Assembly (NCBI RefSeq): GCF_020164485.1
Contig: NZ_JAIQZA010000006.1
Coordinates: 95,509 to 159,508 of the forward strand
DNA length: 64,000 nt
Direction: 5' to 3'
Source: Salegentibacter tibetensis
Lineage (GTDB): Bacteria > Bacteroidota > Bacteroidia > Flavobacteriales > Flavobacteriaceae
The number at the start of each line of letters is the position of its first letter. Position 1 is the first letter of the stretch. The translations under genes and the position numbers were made by a program. This document shows positions 35,394-45,179 of this stretch, one piece after another. The notes below the pieces were generated by a model that was given only the letters and a program-made list of their open reading frames with translations, ran no database searches and had not been told where the DNA came from.

Positions 35394-35482
35394 AAACTGA
35401 TTTTTAATATTCATATCTCAATTTAAGAAATATAAAAGCCAGCGCCCATCACTTAAGAAAAATATAAGATATCCGGGAATAA

Positions 35483-36142
35483 TTAATGCTGAAGTTTCCC
35501 GCCGTAGCAAAGATCTCCGGCATCGCCGAGACCCGGTATAATATATCCGTGATCGTTTAACTCCTTATCTATGGTAGCGATCCAGAGTGTAGTGTCTTCG
35601 GGAAATTCTTCTTCCAGGTGAGCAATGCCATCTTCTGCACCAATTATAACCACTAAATGAATCTCTTTGGGAGTTCCCATCTTTTTTAAAGCCTCCATTA
35701 CATTTACAAATGAACGGCCGGTGGCCAGCATAGGATCGGCCAGGACAAGCGTTTTACCTTCCAGGGAAGGAGAGGCGAGGTATTCTACTACAATTTCAAA
35801 ATGCTCATCGTTATTGGGGTGGTGGCGATAGGCGGAAATAAAAGAATTCTCAGCATCATCAAAATAATTCAATAAGCCATTGTGTAAGGGAAGGCCTGCA
35901 CGTAAAATAGAGCAAACCACAATTTCGTTTTCAGGTAATTGAACTTCGGCATTTCCTAAAGGGGTTTTGATATTTTTAGCTGAAAATTTTAATTTCTTAC
36001 TAAGTTCATAGCCTAGAATTTCTCCTAAACGCTCAATATTTCTGCGAAAACGCATTCGGTCTTTTTGAATTTCAGTATCCCTAAGTTGCGCTACAAATTT
36101 TCCGGCGATTGATTTTTCTTCTAAGAGATGATGTACCTGCAT
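35483..36142 (-). CDS. upp: uracil phosphoribosyltransferase
   Basis: Salvages uracil to UMP with PRPP. 219 aa. PRPP-binding loop LADPMLATGRSFV, and the uracil-recognition C-terminus IIPGLGDAGDLCYG. RAGLP and the RRNIERLGEILGYE region are normal for the flavobacterial enzyme. Monocistronic on the minus strand; the neighbour on the same strand is unrelated. Confidence 0.95.
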   Translation of the reverse strand: MQVHHLLEEKSIAGKFVAQLRDTEIQKDRMRFRRNIERLGEILGYELSKKLKFSAKNIKTPLGNAEVQLPENEIVVCSILRAGLPLHNGLLNYFDDAENSFISAYRHHPNNDEHFEIVVEYLASPSLEGKTLVLADPMLATGRSFVNVMEALKKMGTPKEIHLVVIIGAEDGIAHLEEEFPEDTTLWIATIDKELNDHGYIIPGLGDAGDLCYGGKLQH

Positions 36143-36513
36143 ACTGTTTTTTAATTTTTAAACTCACTTAGTGAGTAAACTACCTCGGGTCAAGCCTCAA
36201 GAGGCATTATTGTAAAATATATTTTGATTTCGAGACCCGCCTGCGAAACGGGCTGGCAAGCTTCGGAGCATTAAATCTCGACTATCAAGTAAAGATAAGT
36301 AAAATAGACCGGAGCAAATTGCAAGGACATTAGTAGTAGTAAACAATATTTTAATTTCAGAGCATATCTCGAGTATTTTAATCTCGATTATCGAGTAAAT
36401 GTTTTTCGAATGCCCTGGGTGATAAAAACTACAATGGGGTTTATACTTAAAAGATTTTTCTATATGCTAATTTGGCTGTATTTTTGATATTAATTGCCTA
36501 AAGAATTCAGCTG
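36143..36513. other. 371-bp gap with degenerate repeated motifs
   Basis: No gene seen. A palindrome ACTCACTTAGTGAGT lies right upstream of upp (about 36160-36174). A GCCCGTTTCGCAGGCGGGTC-type inverted repeat (about 36232-36255) resembles the CCCGCCTGAACGGACGGGC core of repeats B and C. Two near-direct copies of AATCTCGAYTATCRAGTAAA lie at 36275-36293 and 36380-36399. Remnants of the same repeat family are likely. Confidence 0.45.
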
Positions 36514-37131
36514 ATGAAGTTTATATATACTTATTTATTTCTTTTCTTCACCGTGCTAGGCTATGGGCAGATAGATCTTCCGGCTACCAATAAAACCGGG
36601 GGAATCTTAAAAGCAGAGCCGGAAACGAAATCTTCCGGATTTCCTATTCTTCGTGCCGAGGAATCTAATGAGGAAAGCAAATATCTTCGTGAAAAGCCTA
36701 AAGAGATAGACTTTAGGGAGAAACCGAATAACCTGAAAACGGCAGGCGATGCTGTTAAGGAAAAATGGACTAAAGATAAAGAAGCACTGGATAAATATGG
36801 TGAAGATCAATATTTAGGCGACTTTAAAACCAGCGGAAAATTTGTTGAGCTTTATTGCCGTGATCATCAATTTGTAGACGGCGACCAGGTTAATGTTTAT
36901 GTAAATGGAAAATTTATAGAGCGGGTAGTGCTGGCCGGGAGCTTTCATCCCATCCTGGTTACTCTTGAGAGTGGTTTCAATAACATAGAATTCGAGGCGA
37001 TAAATCAGGGCTCTTCTGGTCCCAACACCGCACAGCTAAAAGTTTTGGAAGAAAACGGTAACCTTGTTGCTTCTAAAGAATGGAACCTTTTAACCGGAGC
37101 TAAAGCAAGTTTAATCGTAGTTAAGGAATAA
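36514..37131 (+). CDS. secreted protein of unknown function, 205 aa
   Basis: Signal peptide 1-18 (VLGYGQ). Residues 25-90 are charged and Pro-rich, probably flexible (PETKSSGFPILRAEESNEES.., REKPNNLKTAGDAVKEKW). Residues about 110-205 look like a compact beta-sandwich: KFVELYCRDHQFVDGDQVNV, VVLAGSFHPILVTLESGFNN, NIEFEAINQGSSGPNTAQL. I recall similar proteins in Flavobacteriaceae, all of unknown role. Single gene on the plus strand upstream of usp. Confidence 0.7.
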   Translation: MKFIYTYLFLFFTVLGYGQIDLPATNKTGGILKAEPETKSSGFPILRAEESNEESKYLREKPKEIDFREKPNNLKTAGDAVKEKWTKDKEALDKYGEDQYLGDFKTSGKFVELYCRDHQFVDGDQVNVYVNGKFIERVVLAGSFHPILVTLESGFNNIEFEAINQGSSGPNTAQLKVLEENGNLVASKEWNLLTGAKASLIVVKE

Positions 37132-37230
37132 GCTTTTATTTCCTTTGAATTTCCTCTCTCCGAAATGATTCATTATTAAAAATTCTGCAGTTTAGAATTC
37201 ATTTAATAACTTTATAAGAAATCCAATCTT

Positions 37231-37692
37231 ATGAAGCGTATATTAATTGCCATAGATTATCATCCGGTTTCAGAGAAAGTTGCTGAAGCCGGTTACAAGC
37301 TGGCCAAACAACTAGATGCCAGGGTTTGTTTACTTCACGTCATGGCCAATGTAAGTTACTACGGAATTGATTATCCAACTTTTATGGGCTATTCCGGTTA
37401 CGATGAAATGGCCGTAAACCTGGATATAGCTCAGGAAATGAGGGAGGTAGTGGAAGATTTTCTTGAAACTGCAGCAAAACACCTTAACGACGAAAATGTA
37501 GAAACCCATTTAGCCGAAGGTGATGCAACCACTGCCATTCTTGAATATTCAAAAACCTGGAATGCAGACCTGGTGGTAATGGGCACGCACAGTCATTCGG
37601 TTTTTGAAAAACTTTTAATGGGAACGGTCGCTTCAAGTGTTTTGGAAAAGACTGAAGTACCGGTTTTTATGGTGCCGATAAAGAAGGATTGA
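37231..37692 (+). CDS. universal stress protein, UspA family
   Basis: 153 aa single Usp domain. Starts MKRILIAIDYHPVSEK with the acidic residue at the end of strand 1, and ends with the nucleotide-loop region VVMGTHSHSVFEKLLMGTVA and VPVFMVP. The glycine spacing differs from the strict GxxG(x9)G ATP motif (second Gly is Ser), so ATP binding is uncertain. Followed by a strong terminator shared with the convergent tRNA gene. Confidence 0.9.
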   Translation: MKRILIAIDYHPVSEKVAEAGYKLAKQLDARVCLLHVMANVSYYGIDYPTFMGYSGYDEMAVNLDIAQEMREVVEDFLETAAKHLNDENVETHLAEGDATTAILEYSKTWNADLVVMGTHSHSVFEKLLMGTVASSVLEKTEVPVFMVPIKKD

Positions 37693-37716
37693 TAAGAGAG
37701 TGAATACCTGTAAAAC

Positions 37717-37747
37717 AAAAAAGTCTTCCGTATTGGAAGACTTTTTG
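37717..37747. terminator. bidirectional terminator between usp and tRNA-Arg
   Basis: AAAAAGTCTTCC (37718-37729) and GGAAGACTTTTT (about 37735-37746) form a 12-bp stem with a short loop; A-run on one side and T-run on the other serve both strands. Confidence 0.9.
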
Positions 37748-37821
<74 letters not shown>

Positions 37822-38111
37822 GTTTTTGCGGTTGCAAATATAAGCCTCTTTCGAAATAAAACAAGCTTTTTCTATTTAAAAATGTATTTTTTTATTTAGC
37901 CTGAATTTAGTCGAAATTTAATCAATTTTAACTTAATTTTTATTTTCAAAGCATTTCTAAATTATATCCTTAATTTTGCTTTGGTAAATTTTTTAATAGA
38001 TCCCTTTTGAAAATCTTGATTTCTTTCTCCTCCCGGAATTTTAGTCCTGTTAACCAGCTTTTTGAGTTAATTTTATTATCACAACTTCAAAATAAACATC
38101 TATAACTGTTT

Positions 38112-38828
38112 ATGGATTTTAAATTCACCATTATCGTTCCGGTTTATAATGAGATAGAAAGTTTACCAAGGCTTTTTGAATATTTACAAAACTACCTCAA
38201 AATTGCTTCTCTAAAATCCTGTGTTTTACTGGTAGATGATGGCTCCAGTGATGGGAGCTCTTCTGCTATTGAGAAATTCTGTTTGGGACAGGAAGATTTC
38301 AACTGCTTGTTATTTGACCGGAATTATGGAAAAGGTGCTGCATTAAAGGCGGCTTTTGATCATACTCAAACGCCTTTGCTGGGTTATCTCGACGCAGATC
38401 TGCAAACCCACCCCGAAGATTTTGAATTACTCCTGCCTCATATTAAAGATTATGGTTTGGTTACAGGTTGGCGAAAAAATAGAAAAGACACCCTGGTAAA
38501 ACGTATTTCTTCTAAAACAGGGAATGCAGTAAGGATATTTTTTACCCATGATAATATACACGATACCGGATGCCCGCTTAAAATTATACATACTGAATAT
38601 GCCAAGAAAATACCCATGTTTAAGGGCTTACAACGCTTTTTACCGGCAATGATATTATTGCAGCAAAAGGAGATAAAAGAAGTTGTGATAAGTCATTATG
38701 CAAGAATCGAAGGCAGTTCAAAATACAATTTCAAAAATAGGTTTCTCGGCCCTTTGCTGGACTGTTTTGCCTACGTCTGGATTAAAAAATCATATATAGA
38801 TTACAGCATAAAAGCGAAACATGAGTAA
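38112..38828 (+). CDS. GT2 dolichol-phosphate-mannose-synthase-like glycosyltransferase
   Basis: 238 aa, soluble GT-A enzyme that would transfer a sugar from a nucleotide to a polyprenyl phosphate. Motifs: VPVYNEIESLP, DDGSSDGSS, DADLQTHPED (metal-binding DxD), TGWRKNRKDT, and GSSKYNFKNRF near the C-terminus. It lacks membrane helices, as in ArnC-free DPM1 forms. It overlaps the LAB_N gene by 8 nt, so they are translated together. The likely job is to make the polyprenyl-phosphate sugar donor used by the GT39 protein two genes on. Confidence 0.9.
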   Translation: MDFKFTIIVPVYNEIESLPRLFEYLQNYLKIASLKSCVLLVDDGSSDGSSSAIEKFCLGQEDFNCLLFDRNYGKGAALKAAFDHTQTPLLGYLDADLQTHPEDFELLLPHIKDYGLVTGWRKNRKDTLVKRISSKTGNAVRIFFTHDNIHDTGCPLKIIHTEYAKKIPMFKGLQRFLPAMILLQQKEIKEVVISHYARIEGSSKYNFKNRFLGPLLDCFAYVWIKKSYIDYSIKAKHE

Positions 38829-39450
38829 TTCGCTAATAATCTATGTGATTGGCTTTACCGCGCAGATCCTGTTTTCTTCAAGGATGATCATGCAATGGAT
38901 ACTTTCTGAAAAACAAAAGAAAGTTCTCACGCCAATTCTTTTTTGGGAACTGAGTTTAGTGGCTTCATTTTTATTATTTATCTATGGTTATTTTAGGGAC
39001 GATTTTGCGATTATGCTGGGACAAAGTCTTACCTATTTTATTTATATAAGAAATTTACATTTCCAGGGGCAATGGGGGAGGCTTCCTTTTCTTTTTAGAG
39101 GTCTAATACTGATTTTTCCGGTGCTCGTGGTTGTTTACAGTTTTTTTAATAATGAATATAACCTTGAAAAATTATTTTTAAATGAAGCAATCCCGCTCTG
39201 GTTGCTTTTATTAGGAATTGTAGCGCAGATAGTTTTTACGCTGCGATTTTTATATCAATGGTTATATTCCGAAAAACAGAAGAAATCTTCACTCCCACTC
39301 GGGTTCTGGTGGCTAAGTCTGGTTGGTTCTTCCTTAATTCTGGTTTACGCAATTTTCAGAAAAGATCCGGTTTTGCTCATTGGGCATTTATTTGGCGCGA
39401 TAATGTACATTAGAAATATAATAATTCATCATAATGAAATCAGAGAATAA
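38821..39450 (+). CDS. tandem lipid A biosynthesis N-terminal (LAB_N) membrane protein
   Basis: 209 aa, about six helices. Two homologous LAB_N units: residues 14-78 (AQILFSSRMIMQWILSEKQK ... IRNL) and 135-199 (AQIVFTLRFLYQWLYSEKQK ... IRNI). Each has the RxxxQWxxSEKQKK loop, WxLSLVxS helix and YxxxRN ending. The position between a polyprenyl-phosphate glycosyltransferase and a GT39 transferase matches ArnE/ArnF, so I infer it may flip the lipid-linked sugar. It overlaps both neighbours (8 and 17 nt). Confidence 0.85.
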   Translation: MSNSLIIYVIGFTAQILFSSRMIMQWILSEKQKKVLTPILFWELSLVASFLLFIYGYFRDDFAIMLGQSLTYFIYIRNLHFQGQWGRLPFLFRGLILIFPVLVVVYSFFNNEYNLEKLFLNEAIPLWLLLLGIVAQIVFTLRFLYQWLYSEKQKKSSLPLGFWWLSLVGSSLILVYAIFRKDPVLLIGHLFGAIMYIRNIIIHHNEIRE

Positions 39451-41059
39451 ATACCTGGTACTACTTATTCTTGTGGGAATAGCAGTGTTTTTTGTAAATC
39501 TTGATGCAATCTACATCAACATTATGGAGGCGCGTAATTTTATTACCGCCCGGGAAATGCTAAACGATAATAACTGGATTTTCACAACGATGAACGCCGA
39601 GCCGCGTTATGAAAAACCTCCGTTGCCAACCTGGTTAACCGCAATTTCTATGTCGGTTTTTGGAATGGAGGGACTGTTTGGCTTGCGTCTTCCTTCCGCA
39701 ATTATGGGAATAATTTTAGTGGTTTTTACTTATAAATTCCTCCTCAAGATTACTAAGAACATAGAATTATCATTTCTGGCGGGATTAATTGCCAGCACTT
39801 CCTTTTATATTGTCTATTCAAGCAGAGACGGGCAATGGGATATTTATACCCATAGTTTTATGATGCTCGCCATCTTTTCACTTTACAAATTATATAATTC
39901 TACAAAAAACTGGTTCTTATATGCTGCAATTAGCGGATTATTTATTGGCTGCTCCATTTTGAGTAAAGGGCCGGTTTCGATATATGCCTTATTTCTTCCT
40001 TTCTTAATTGCCTACGGAATTATCTACAAATTTGATGGCACTCAAGAACGCAGGAAAGCATTAGTTCTTCTTGCTCTTGTCGCTTTAATTTCCGGCGGAT
40101 GGTGGAATCTATATGTTTATTTATATGATACCCGTGCGGTTGCTGAAATCACAAGTCAGGAGACCGGAAGGTGGCTAAATTATAACGTAAGACCGTTTTA
40201 TTATTACTGGAGCTTTTTTATACAAAGCGGTTTATGGACCATTCCATCTTTTGTAGCGTTGCTTTATCCTTATTTGAAGGATAGGGTTAGCAATAAAAAG
40301 GCTTATAAATTCACACTTTTCTGGACCTTAGCTTCCGTTTTTCTATTATCTGTTATTCCAGAAAAAAAATCCCGCTATCTTTTGCCGGTGCTTATTCCTA
40401 TGGCAATGAATACCGCTTTTTACATTGAATTCCTTTTTAATCATTTCAAAAGTATTAAAACAAAAGAAGCTGCAGTGGCTTATTTCCATTTTGGAATATT
40501 TGCTCTTGTAGGTTGTATATTTCCCGTCGCCGCATACTTCTATTTTGAATCTTTTCTGCAGGATATTCTGCTTTGGTACCTTCTAAGTTCAATTTCATTA
40601 TTTATTATCGGAATACTTATGTTCAGGTTTTTAATGCTGAAAAAAATAAAACCCGTGTTTTATTTAAGCGTTTTCTTTTTGATAAGTATCGTGTGGTTTG
40701 GCTTGCCAATGGCAGATAAAATCAACGTCAATAAGGAGTATAGCAGTATTGTGAATATAGATAGGCATCTTGATAGGTATAATGCACCGGTATATGAATT
40801 TCAAAATTTTACTCCTGAAATTATCTGGGAATATGGAAAACCCATCCAGGTGTTAACCCAAAGAGGCCAGGTAGAAATTCCTTCAGAAGACAAATTTATG
40901 CTTTTAACTGAAGCTTATAACAGTGATAGTTTAAAGCAGGTTTTTAGCAACTACAAAACAACAAAAATTGATAGTGTAGATATGAATCCTGTGAGTACCA
41001 AGCATAAACAAAGATTATATCGGGAGCTGTATCTAATTGAAAGGACCGGAAACCGTTAA
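39434..41059 (+). CDS. ArnT-like GT39/PMT-family integral membrane glycosyltransferase
   Basis: 541 aa, about 12 helices. First periplasmic loop: NIMEARNFITAREMLNDN (acidic residue of the active site) and EPRYEKPPLPTWLTA, the diagnostic ArnT/PMT motif. Further: SRDGQWDIYTHSFMML, GCSILSKGPVSIYALF and PEKKSRYLLPVLIPMA. The C-terminal periplasmic part (about 440-541) is soluble. Transfers a sugar from polyprenyl phosphate to lipid A or another acceptor. Third gene of an overlapping trio with GT2 and LAB_N. Confidence 0.9.
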   Translation: MKSENKYLVLLILVGIAVFFVNLDAIYINIMEARNFITAREMLNDNNWIFTTMNAEPRYEKPPLPTWLTAISMSVFGMEGLFGLRLPSAIMGIILVVFTYKFLLKITKNIELSFLAGLIASTSFYIVYSSRDGQWDIYTHSFMMLAIFSLYKLYNSTKNWFLYAAISGLFIGCSILSKGPVSIYALFLPFLIAYGIIYKFDGTQERRKALVLLALVALISGGWWNLYVYLYDTRAVAEITSQETGRWLNYNVRPFYYYWSFFIQSGLWTIPSFVALLYPYLKDRVSNKKAYKFTLFWTLASVFLLSVIPEKKSRYLLPVLIPMAMNTAFYIEFLFNHFKSIKTKEAAVAYFHFGIFALVGCIFPVAAYFYFESFLQDILLWYLLSSISLFIIGILMFRFLMLKKIKPVFYLSVFFLISIVWFGLPMADKINVNKEYSSIVNIDRHLDRYNAPVYEFQNFTPEIIWEYGKPIQVLTQRGQVEIPSEDKFMLLTEAYNSDSLKQVFSNYKTTKIDSVDMNPVSTKHKQRLYRELYLIERTGNR

Positions 41060-41203
41060 TATTAGGAATATTAAAATTCTGAAAACCCCAGCGTTTTTTT
41101 GACAAGGCTAAAATATTTCAAACCGTACCTGAAATGAGACCTTAACCAATTTTTTAACACGGCAATATTTGATTATATTGAAACGTTTTTAAAACCAACC
41201 AAA

Positions 41204-42175
41204 ATGCTAGATTATCCAATAAAATTTTATCCCATTTTAAAAGAAAAAATTTGGGGTGGTAAGAAACTCAAAAATATTCTCAATAAAGAAACAAACCGGG
41301 ACGACCTGGGGGAGAGTTGGGAAGTTTCTGGAGTAGAGGGCGCTATTTCTATAGTTGCCAATGGCGAACTTAAAGGTTTTTCGTTAAAAGACCTTTTAGA
41401 GGAATATAAAGATAAAATTGTAGGCAAAAAGATCTACGATGAATTTGATTCCGATTTCCCTTTGCTTATAAAATTTATAGACGCTAACACTAACCTTTCT
41501 GTTCAATTACATCCTAACGACGACCTTGCACGTCAGCGCCATAATTCCTTCGGAAAAACAGAAATGTGGTATATCATGCAGGCCGATGAAGGCGCGAAAA
41601 TCAATATAGGCTTTAAGGAAAGTGTTTCAAAAGAAGACTATATAACTCGCTTAGAGGAAGGAAAAATCGTGGAAGTACTCAATTTTGAAGAAGTAAAAAA
41701 AGGGGATAGCTTTTTTATCAACACCGGAAAAGTACACGCGATAGGAGCAGGAGTGCTTTTGGCTGAAATCCAGCAAACCTCAGATGTTACGTACCGAATT
41801 TACGATTGGGACCGAACCGATGATGAAGGTAATTCCCGGGAATTGCATACCGCTTTAGCCATAGATGCAATAGATTTTGAAAAGAAAGACGATTTTAAAC
41901 TGAATTACGAGAAAGCGAAAAACAATTCTTCTGAAGTGGCTAGTTGCCAGTATTTTACCACAAATTATCTTCCGGTAGAGGGAGAAATAAATAAAGATTA
42001 TAGCAATTTAGATTCCTTTGTGATCTATATGTGTGTTAGTGGAAAGGGGAAAGTTTCCGTAAACGGGAATTCTGAAAAAATTGCCCAGGGAGAAACTTTA
42101 CTTATTCCTGCTCAAAATAAGGAAGTAAATCTTTCAGCTGAAAATTGTGAACTTTTGGAAGTTTATATCAAATAA
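41204..42175 (+). CDS. manA: mannose-6-phosphate isomerase, class I
   Basis: 323 aa zinc enzyme interconverting fructose-6-P and mannose-6-P; short Bacteroidota/Firmicute type. Zinc ligands appear in VQLHPND (Gln, His), GKTEMWYIM (Glu) and NTGKVHAIGAG (His). Active-site Arg in the DVTYRIYDWDR segment. A cupin-like C-terminal domain ends ETLLIPAQNKEV. It follows the lipid-glycosylation trio by 144 bp and could feed mannose into it, although that link is only suggested by position. A MITE-like element lies directly behind it. Confidence 0.93.
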   Translation: MLDYPIKFYPILKEKIWGGKKLKNILNKETNRDDLGESWEVSGVEGAISIVANGELKGFSLKDLLEEYKDKIVGKKIYDEFDSDFPLLIKFIDANTNLSVQLHPNDDLARQRHNSFGKTEMWYIMQADEGAKINIGFKESVSKEDYITRLEEGKIVEVLNFEEVKKGDSFFINTGKVHAIGAGVLLAEIQQTSDVTYRIYDWDRTDDEGNSRELHTALAIDAIDFEKKDDFKLNYEKAKNNSSEVASCQYFTTNYLPVEGEINKDYSNLDSFVIYMCVSGKGKVSVNGNSEKIAQGETLLIPAQNKEVNLSAENCELLEVYIK

Positions 42176-42343
42176 AAAAGGAGGCTTTTTGAAAAATTTT
42201 AAATCGTCACCCTGAACTTGGTTCAGGGTCTAACATGTTAGAATCCCGAAGTAAATTCGGGATAAAGTCTGAAACAAGTCCGCCTGAACGGACGGGCAGG
42301 TTCAGCTTGACGAAAGTTAGACGTTTTTCAAACAGCCTCCTTT
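42176..42343. repeat. MITE-like repeat, copy C (about 170 bp)
   Basis: Ends AAAGGAGGCTTTTTGAAAAA (from 42177) and TTTTTCAAACAGCCTCCTTT (42324-42343) are inverted. Inside, GTCACCCTGAACTTGG (from 42206) faces CAGCTTGACGAAAG (42303), with a TCCCGAAGTAAATTCGGGA hairpin (42244-42262) and CCGCCTGAACGGACGGGC (42281-42298). Same layout as copy B, without the long core. Confidence 0.78.
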
Positions 42344-42359
42344 AAACTAAGAAATCTTC

Positions 42360-43358
42360 CTACTTATTCTGCAGAATTCCCTCTATTTTTTCTAATTCAC
42401 TTTTACTAAATTCAAGGTTTTCAAGGGTTTTAATATTGTCTTCCAATTGAGAAACTTTGCTGACTCCAACCAATACAGAAGTTACCCGCTGATCCTTTAA
42501 CAACCAGGCCACAGCCATTTGTGCCAGGCTTTGATTTCTGGATTGGGCGATTTCGTTTAGTTGCTGCACTTTATTTACAACTTCAGGCGTGATCTGCGAT
42601 TCATCTAAATAACTGCCCTGGGTTGCCGCGCGGCTGTCTTTTGGAATTCCGTTTAGATATTTATCGGTTAGAATTCCCTGTTCCAGCGGAGAAAATACTA
42701 CACTACCTATGCCTTCATGTTCCAATGTATTTAACAAACCATCTTCTACCCAGCGATCCATCATATTATATCGTGGTTGATGAATTAAAAATGGCGTTTT
42801 TTGTGCTCTTAGGATTTCGGCCGCTTTTGCGGTATCCTTAGACGAATATTGTGAAATCCCTACATAAAGTGCTTTTCCCTGTCTTACAATCTGGTCTAAA
42901 GCAGCCATAGTCTCTTCTAAAGGCGTTTCGGGATCCGGGCGGTGATGATAAAAAATATCTACATAATCCAGTCCCATTCTTTGTAAAGACTGGTCTAAAC
43001 TGGCGATTAGATATTTCCTGGAACCAAAATTGCCATAAGGTCCCGGCCACATATCCCAACCGGCTTTGGTTGAAATAATTAGTTCATCACGATATTGCTT
43101 AAAATCTTCAGCAAAGATCTTCCCGAAATTCTTTTCAGCAGAACCATAGGGTGGGCCATAATTATTGGCAAGATCAAAATGGGTTATACCGTTATTAAAA
43201 GCGGTTCTTAAAATATTTCTTGCATTGTCAAAATCATCATTATCTCCGAAATTATGCCATAAACCCAGCGAGAGCAGGGGGAGTTTAATTCCGCTTTTTC
43301 CGCAGCGGCGGTATTGCATCTTTTCGTAACGATCTTCTGAAGCTTTATAAATTTCCAT
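42360..43358 (-). CDS. aldo/keto reductase (L-glyceraldehyde 3-phosphate reductase-like)
   Basis: 332 aa from the ATG at 43358; the frame extends to a TTG at 43448 but the start MEIYKASEDRYEKMQYRRCG fits the family. Catalytic tetrad residues: Asp and Tyr in DLANNYGPPYGSAE, Lys in ISTKAGWDMWPGP, His in YHHRPDPETPLEET. NADPH contacts in SPLEQGILTDKYL and GVSKVSQLEDN. Close in pattern to YghZ/Gpr, which reduce L-glyceraldehyde-3-P and methylglyoxal. No operon partner. Confidence 0.9.
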   Translation of the reverse strand: MEIYKASEDRYEKMQYRRCGKSGIKLPLLSLGLWHNFGDNDDFDNARNILRTAFNNGITHFDLANNYGPPYGSAEKNFGKIFAEDFKQYRDELIISTKAGWDMWPGPYGNFGSRKYLIASLDQSLQRMGLDYVDIFYHHRPDPETPLEETMAALDQIVRQGKALYVGISQYSSKDTAKAAEILRAQKTPFLIHQPRYNMMDRWVEDGLLNTLEHEGIGSVVFSPLEQGILTDKYLNGIPKDSRAATQGSYLDESQITPEVVNKVQQLNEIAQSRNQSLAQMAVAWLLKDQRVTSVLVGVSKVSQLEDNIKTLENLEFSKSELEKIEGILQNK

Positions 43359-43526
43359 AAGTATTAATTTTTCAGCATAAATATCGGGATACTTCTTAAA
43401 ATAGCAAGTCTGGCTGGTAGGAAGTTTGTTTTGGATTAAATTTTCCAATCTAAACTTCGAAATACTGGAAATTTGATTAGCCTATTCAAAATAGGTTATC
43501 AGAAATAATTTAACAGAGCATAAAAG

Positions 43527-45179
43527 CTAAATTTTATTCTTTAGGTAGGAGTTATAGAAGTCTGAAGCTGCCATTTGATGGGGACGCAAAATATCCTGCG
43601 CTCCATAGTTATCTAACTGAACATGATCTTTTTCAGTTAAGGCGGTAAGGAAGACTTCTCCCTTGTAATTATTCTGTTTTAAGGAAGTTATTAAATGTCT
43701 TGAAAGTTCATTATTGGCCACCGTGCTAATTATCATCACACTGTTATCGTAAGGAATTTGCTCCAATAATTCGGGATCTTCCATATCTCCATAAATCACA
43801 TCTCTCCCGTTTCTTTTCCATTCTTTAATTATACCGGAATCGAAATCTATTCCGAGAAAATTAATTTCGGGATGTTCGTCGAGCATTTCAGAAAGTCTTT
43901 TTCCAAATCTTCCTAAACCAATAATAATCACATCATATTTTTTAGATTCGTTTATCTGCATTTGACCTTCCCGGTAGGGGTGTTGCTTTTGGAAAATACT
44001 TAAAGCTGGAGAGATGAATTCATAAATTTGATGGGAATATAGAATAAGATAAGTAGAAAGTCCAATAGTAATAAGCCCTACCAGGGTGATTAAACCAACC
44101 ACTTCTTCTGTGATATGACCAACTGCAAGGCCTAAACCGGCAAAGATCAGTGAAAATTCACTTATTTGAGCTACGGTTAAACCTGCGAGAAAAGAGGTTC
44201 GTTTACGGTAACCCATAGCCCCCATGATAATTAATACAATTATTGGATTTCCCACCAGTACAAAAACTGAAAAATAGAGAGCAGGGACAACCTGGCTTCC
44301 AATTATAGATAAATTAAGATTTGCACCAAGGTTTACGAAGAAAAACAGAAGTAAAAAATCCCTTAAACTCACCAGCCTGCTACTAATTACATCTTTAAAA
44401 TCTGAGGATGCCAGACTAATCCCGGCCAGAAACGCTCCAACCTCTCCGCTAAACCCAATAAGTTCTCCTATTGATGCCAGGGAAACTGCCCAGGCAATGG
44501 CAAAAAGGGTAAGTAATTCCTGCGATTTTGCAAGAAAAGCACTGAATTTTGGTATTACCCATTTCATTGCAATTAAAGTGAAGCCTATAAGCCCCAAACC
44601 TGCTATTAGCGTGCTAACAATATCATGGGTGAGCGAGGTATCTTCTCCCTGCCGCATCCCCGATAAAATAATCATCACCAGAATTACCACGATATCCTGA
44701 ACAATTAAAAAACCTATGGCTATCTGGCCGTGCAGTGAATCTATTTCCTTTTTGTCTGAAAGTAACTTTACTATAATAATAGTACTGGAAAATGTAAGCG
44801 CTACAGCAATATAGAAGCTATGCAATGAGCTAAATCCCAGGGCTAACCCAATAAAATATCCAAATAAGGAGGTGAAGAGCACCTGACCCATTCCCGTAAG
44901 CAGCGCAATTTTCCCGACATTTTTAATAATTCGTAAATCCAGCTTTAGACCAACAATAAAAAGTAAGATAGCGATCCCTATTTCGGCTAACAGATGAATG
45001 TTTTCCTCAGATTTTACAATATTTAAAACTGAAGGCCCAACAAGAATTCCTAAAGCAATAAACATTACAATAAGGGGTTGTTTTAAAACCCTTCCAATTG
45101 CACCCAGCAGGGCTGCCAGGGCAAGTATAATTGCAAATTCATAGAATGGATTTTCAGCTAAATTAGATAACCAGTTCAT
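43527..45179 (-). CDS. Kef-type cation:proton antiporter (CPA2) with TrkA_N domain
   Basis: 550 aa. Membrane domain about 1-385 of the monovalent cation:proton antiporter-2 family (AIGRVLKQPLIVMFIALGIL, GEVGAFLAGISLASSDFKD). Soluble NAD-binding TrkA_N domain about 415-535 starting with VIIIGLGRFGKRLSEML. Likely K+ (or Na+) efflux gated by nucleotide or redox ligand. It overlaps the upstream tandem Usp gene by 4 nt (ATGA-type), so translation is coupled. Confidence 0.92.
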   Translation of the reverse strand: MNWLSNLAENPFYEFAIILALAALLGAIGRVLKQPLIVMFIALGILVGPSVLNIVKSEENIHLLAEIGIAILLFIVGLKLDLRIIKNVGKIALLTGMGQVLFTSLFGYFIGLALGFSSLHSFYIAVALTFSSTIIIVKLLSDKKEIDSLHGQIAIGFLIVQDIVVILVMIILSGMRQGEDTSLTHDIVSTLIAGLGLIGFTLIAMKWVIPKFSAFLAKSQELLTLFAIAWAVSLASIGELIGFSGEVGAFLAGISLASSDFKDVISSRLVSLRDFLLLFFFVNLGANLNLSIIGSQVVPALYFSVFVLVGNPIIVLIIMGAMGYRKRTSFLAGLTVAQISEFSLIFAGLGLAVGHITEEVVGLITLVGLITIGLSTYLILYSHQIYEFISPALSIFQKQHPYREGQMQINESKKYDVIIIGLGRFGKRLSEMLDEHPEINFLGIDFDSGIIKEWKRNGRDVIYGDMEDPELLEQIPYDNSVMIISTVANNELSRHLITSLKQNNYKGEVFLTALTEKDHVQLDNYGAQDILRPHQMAASDFYNSYLKNKI

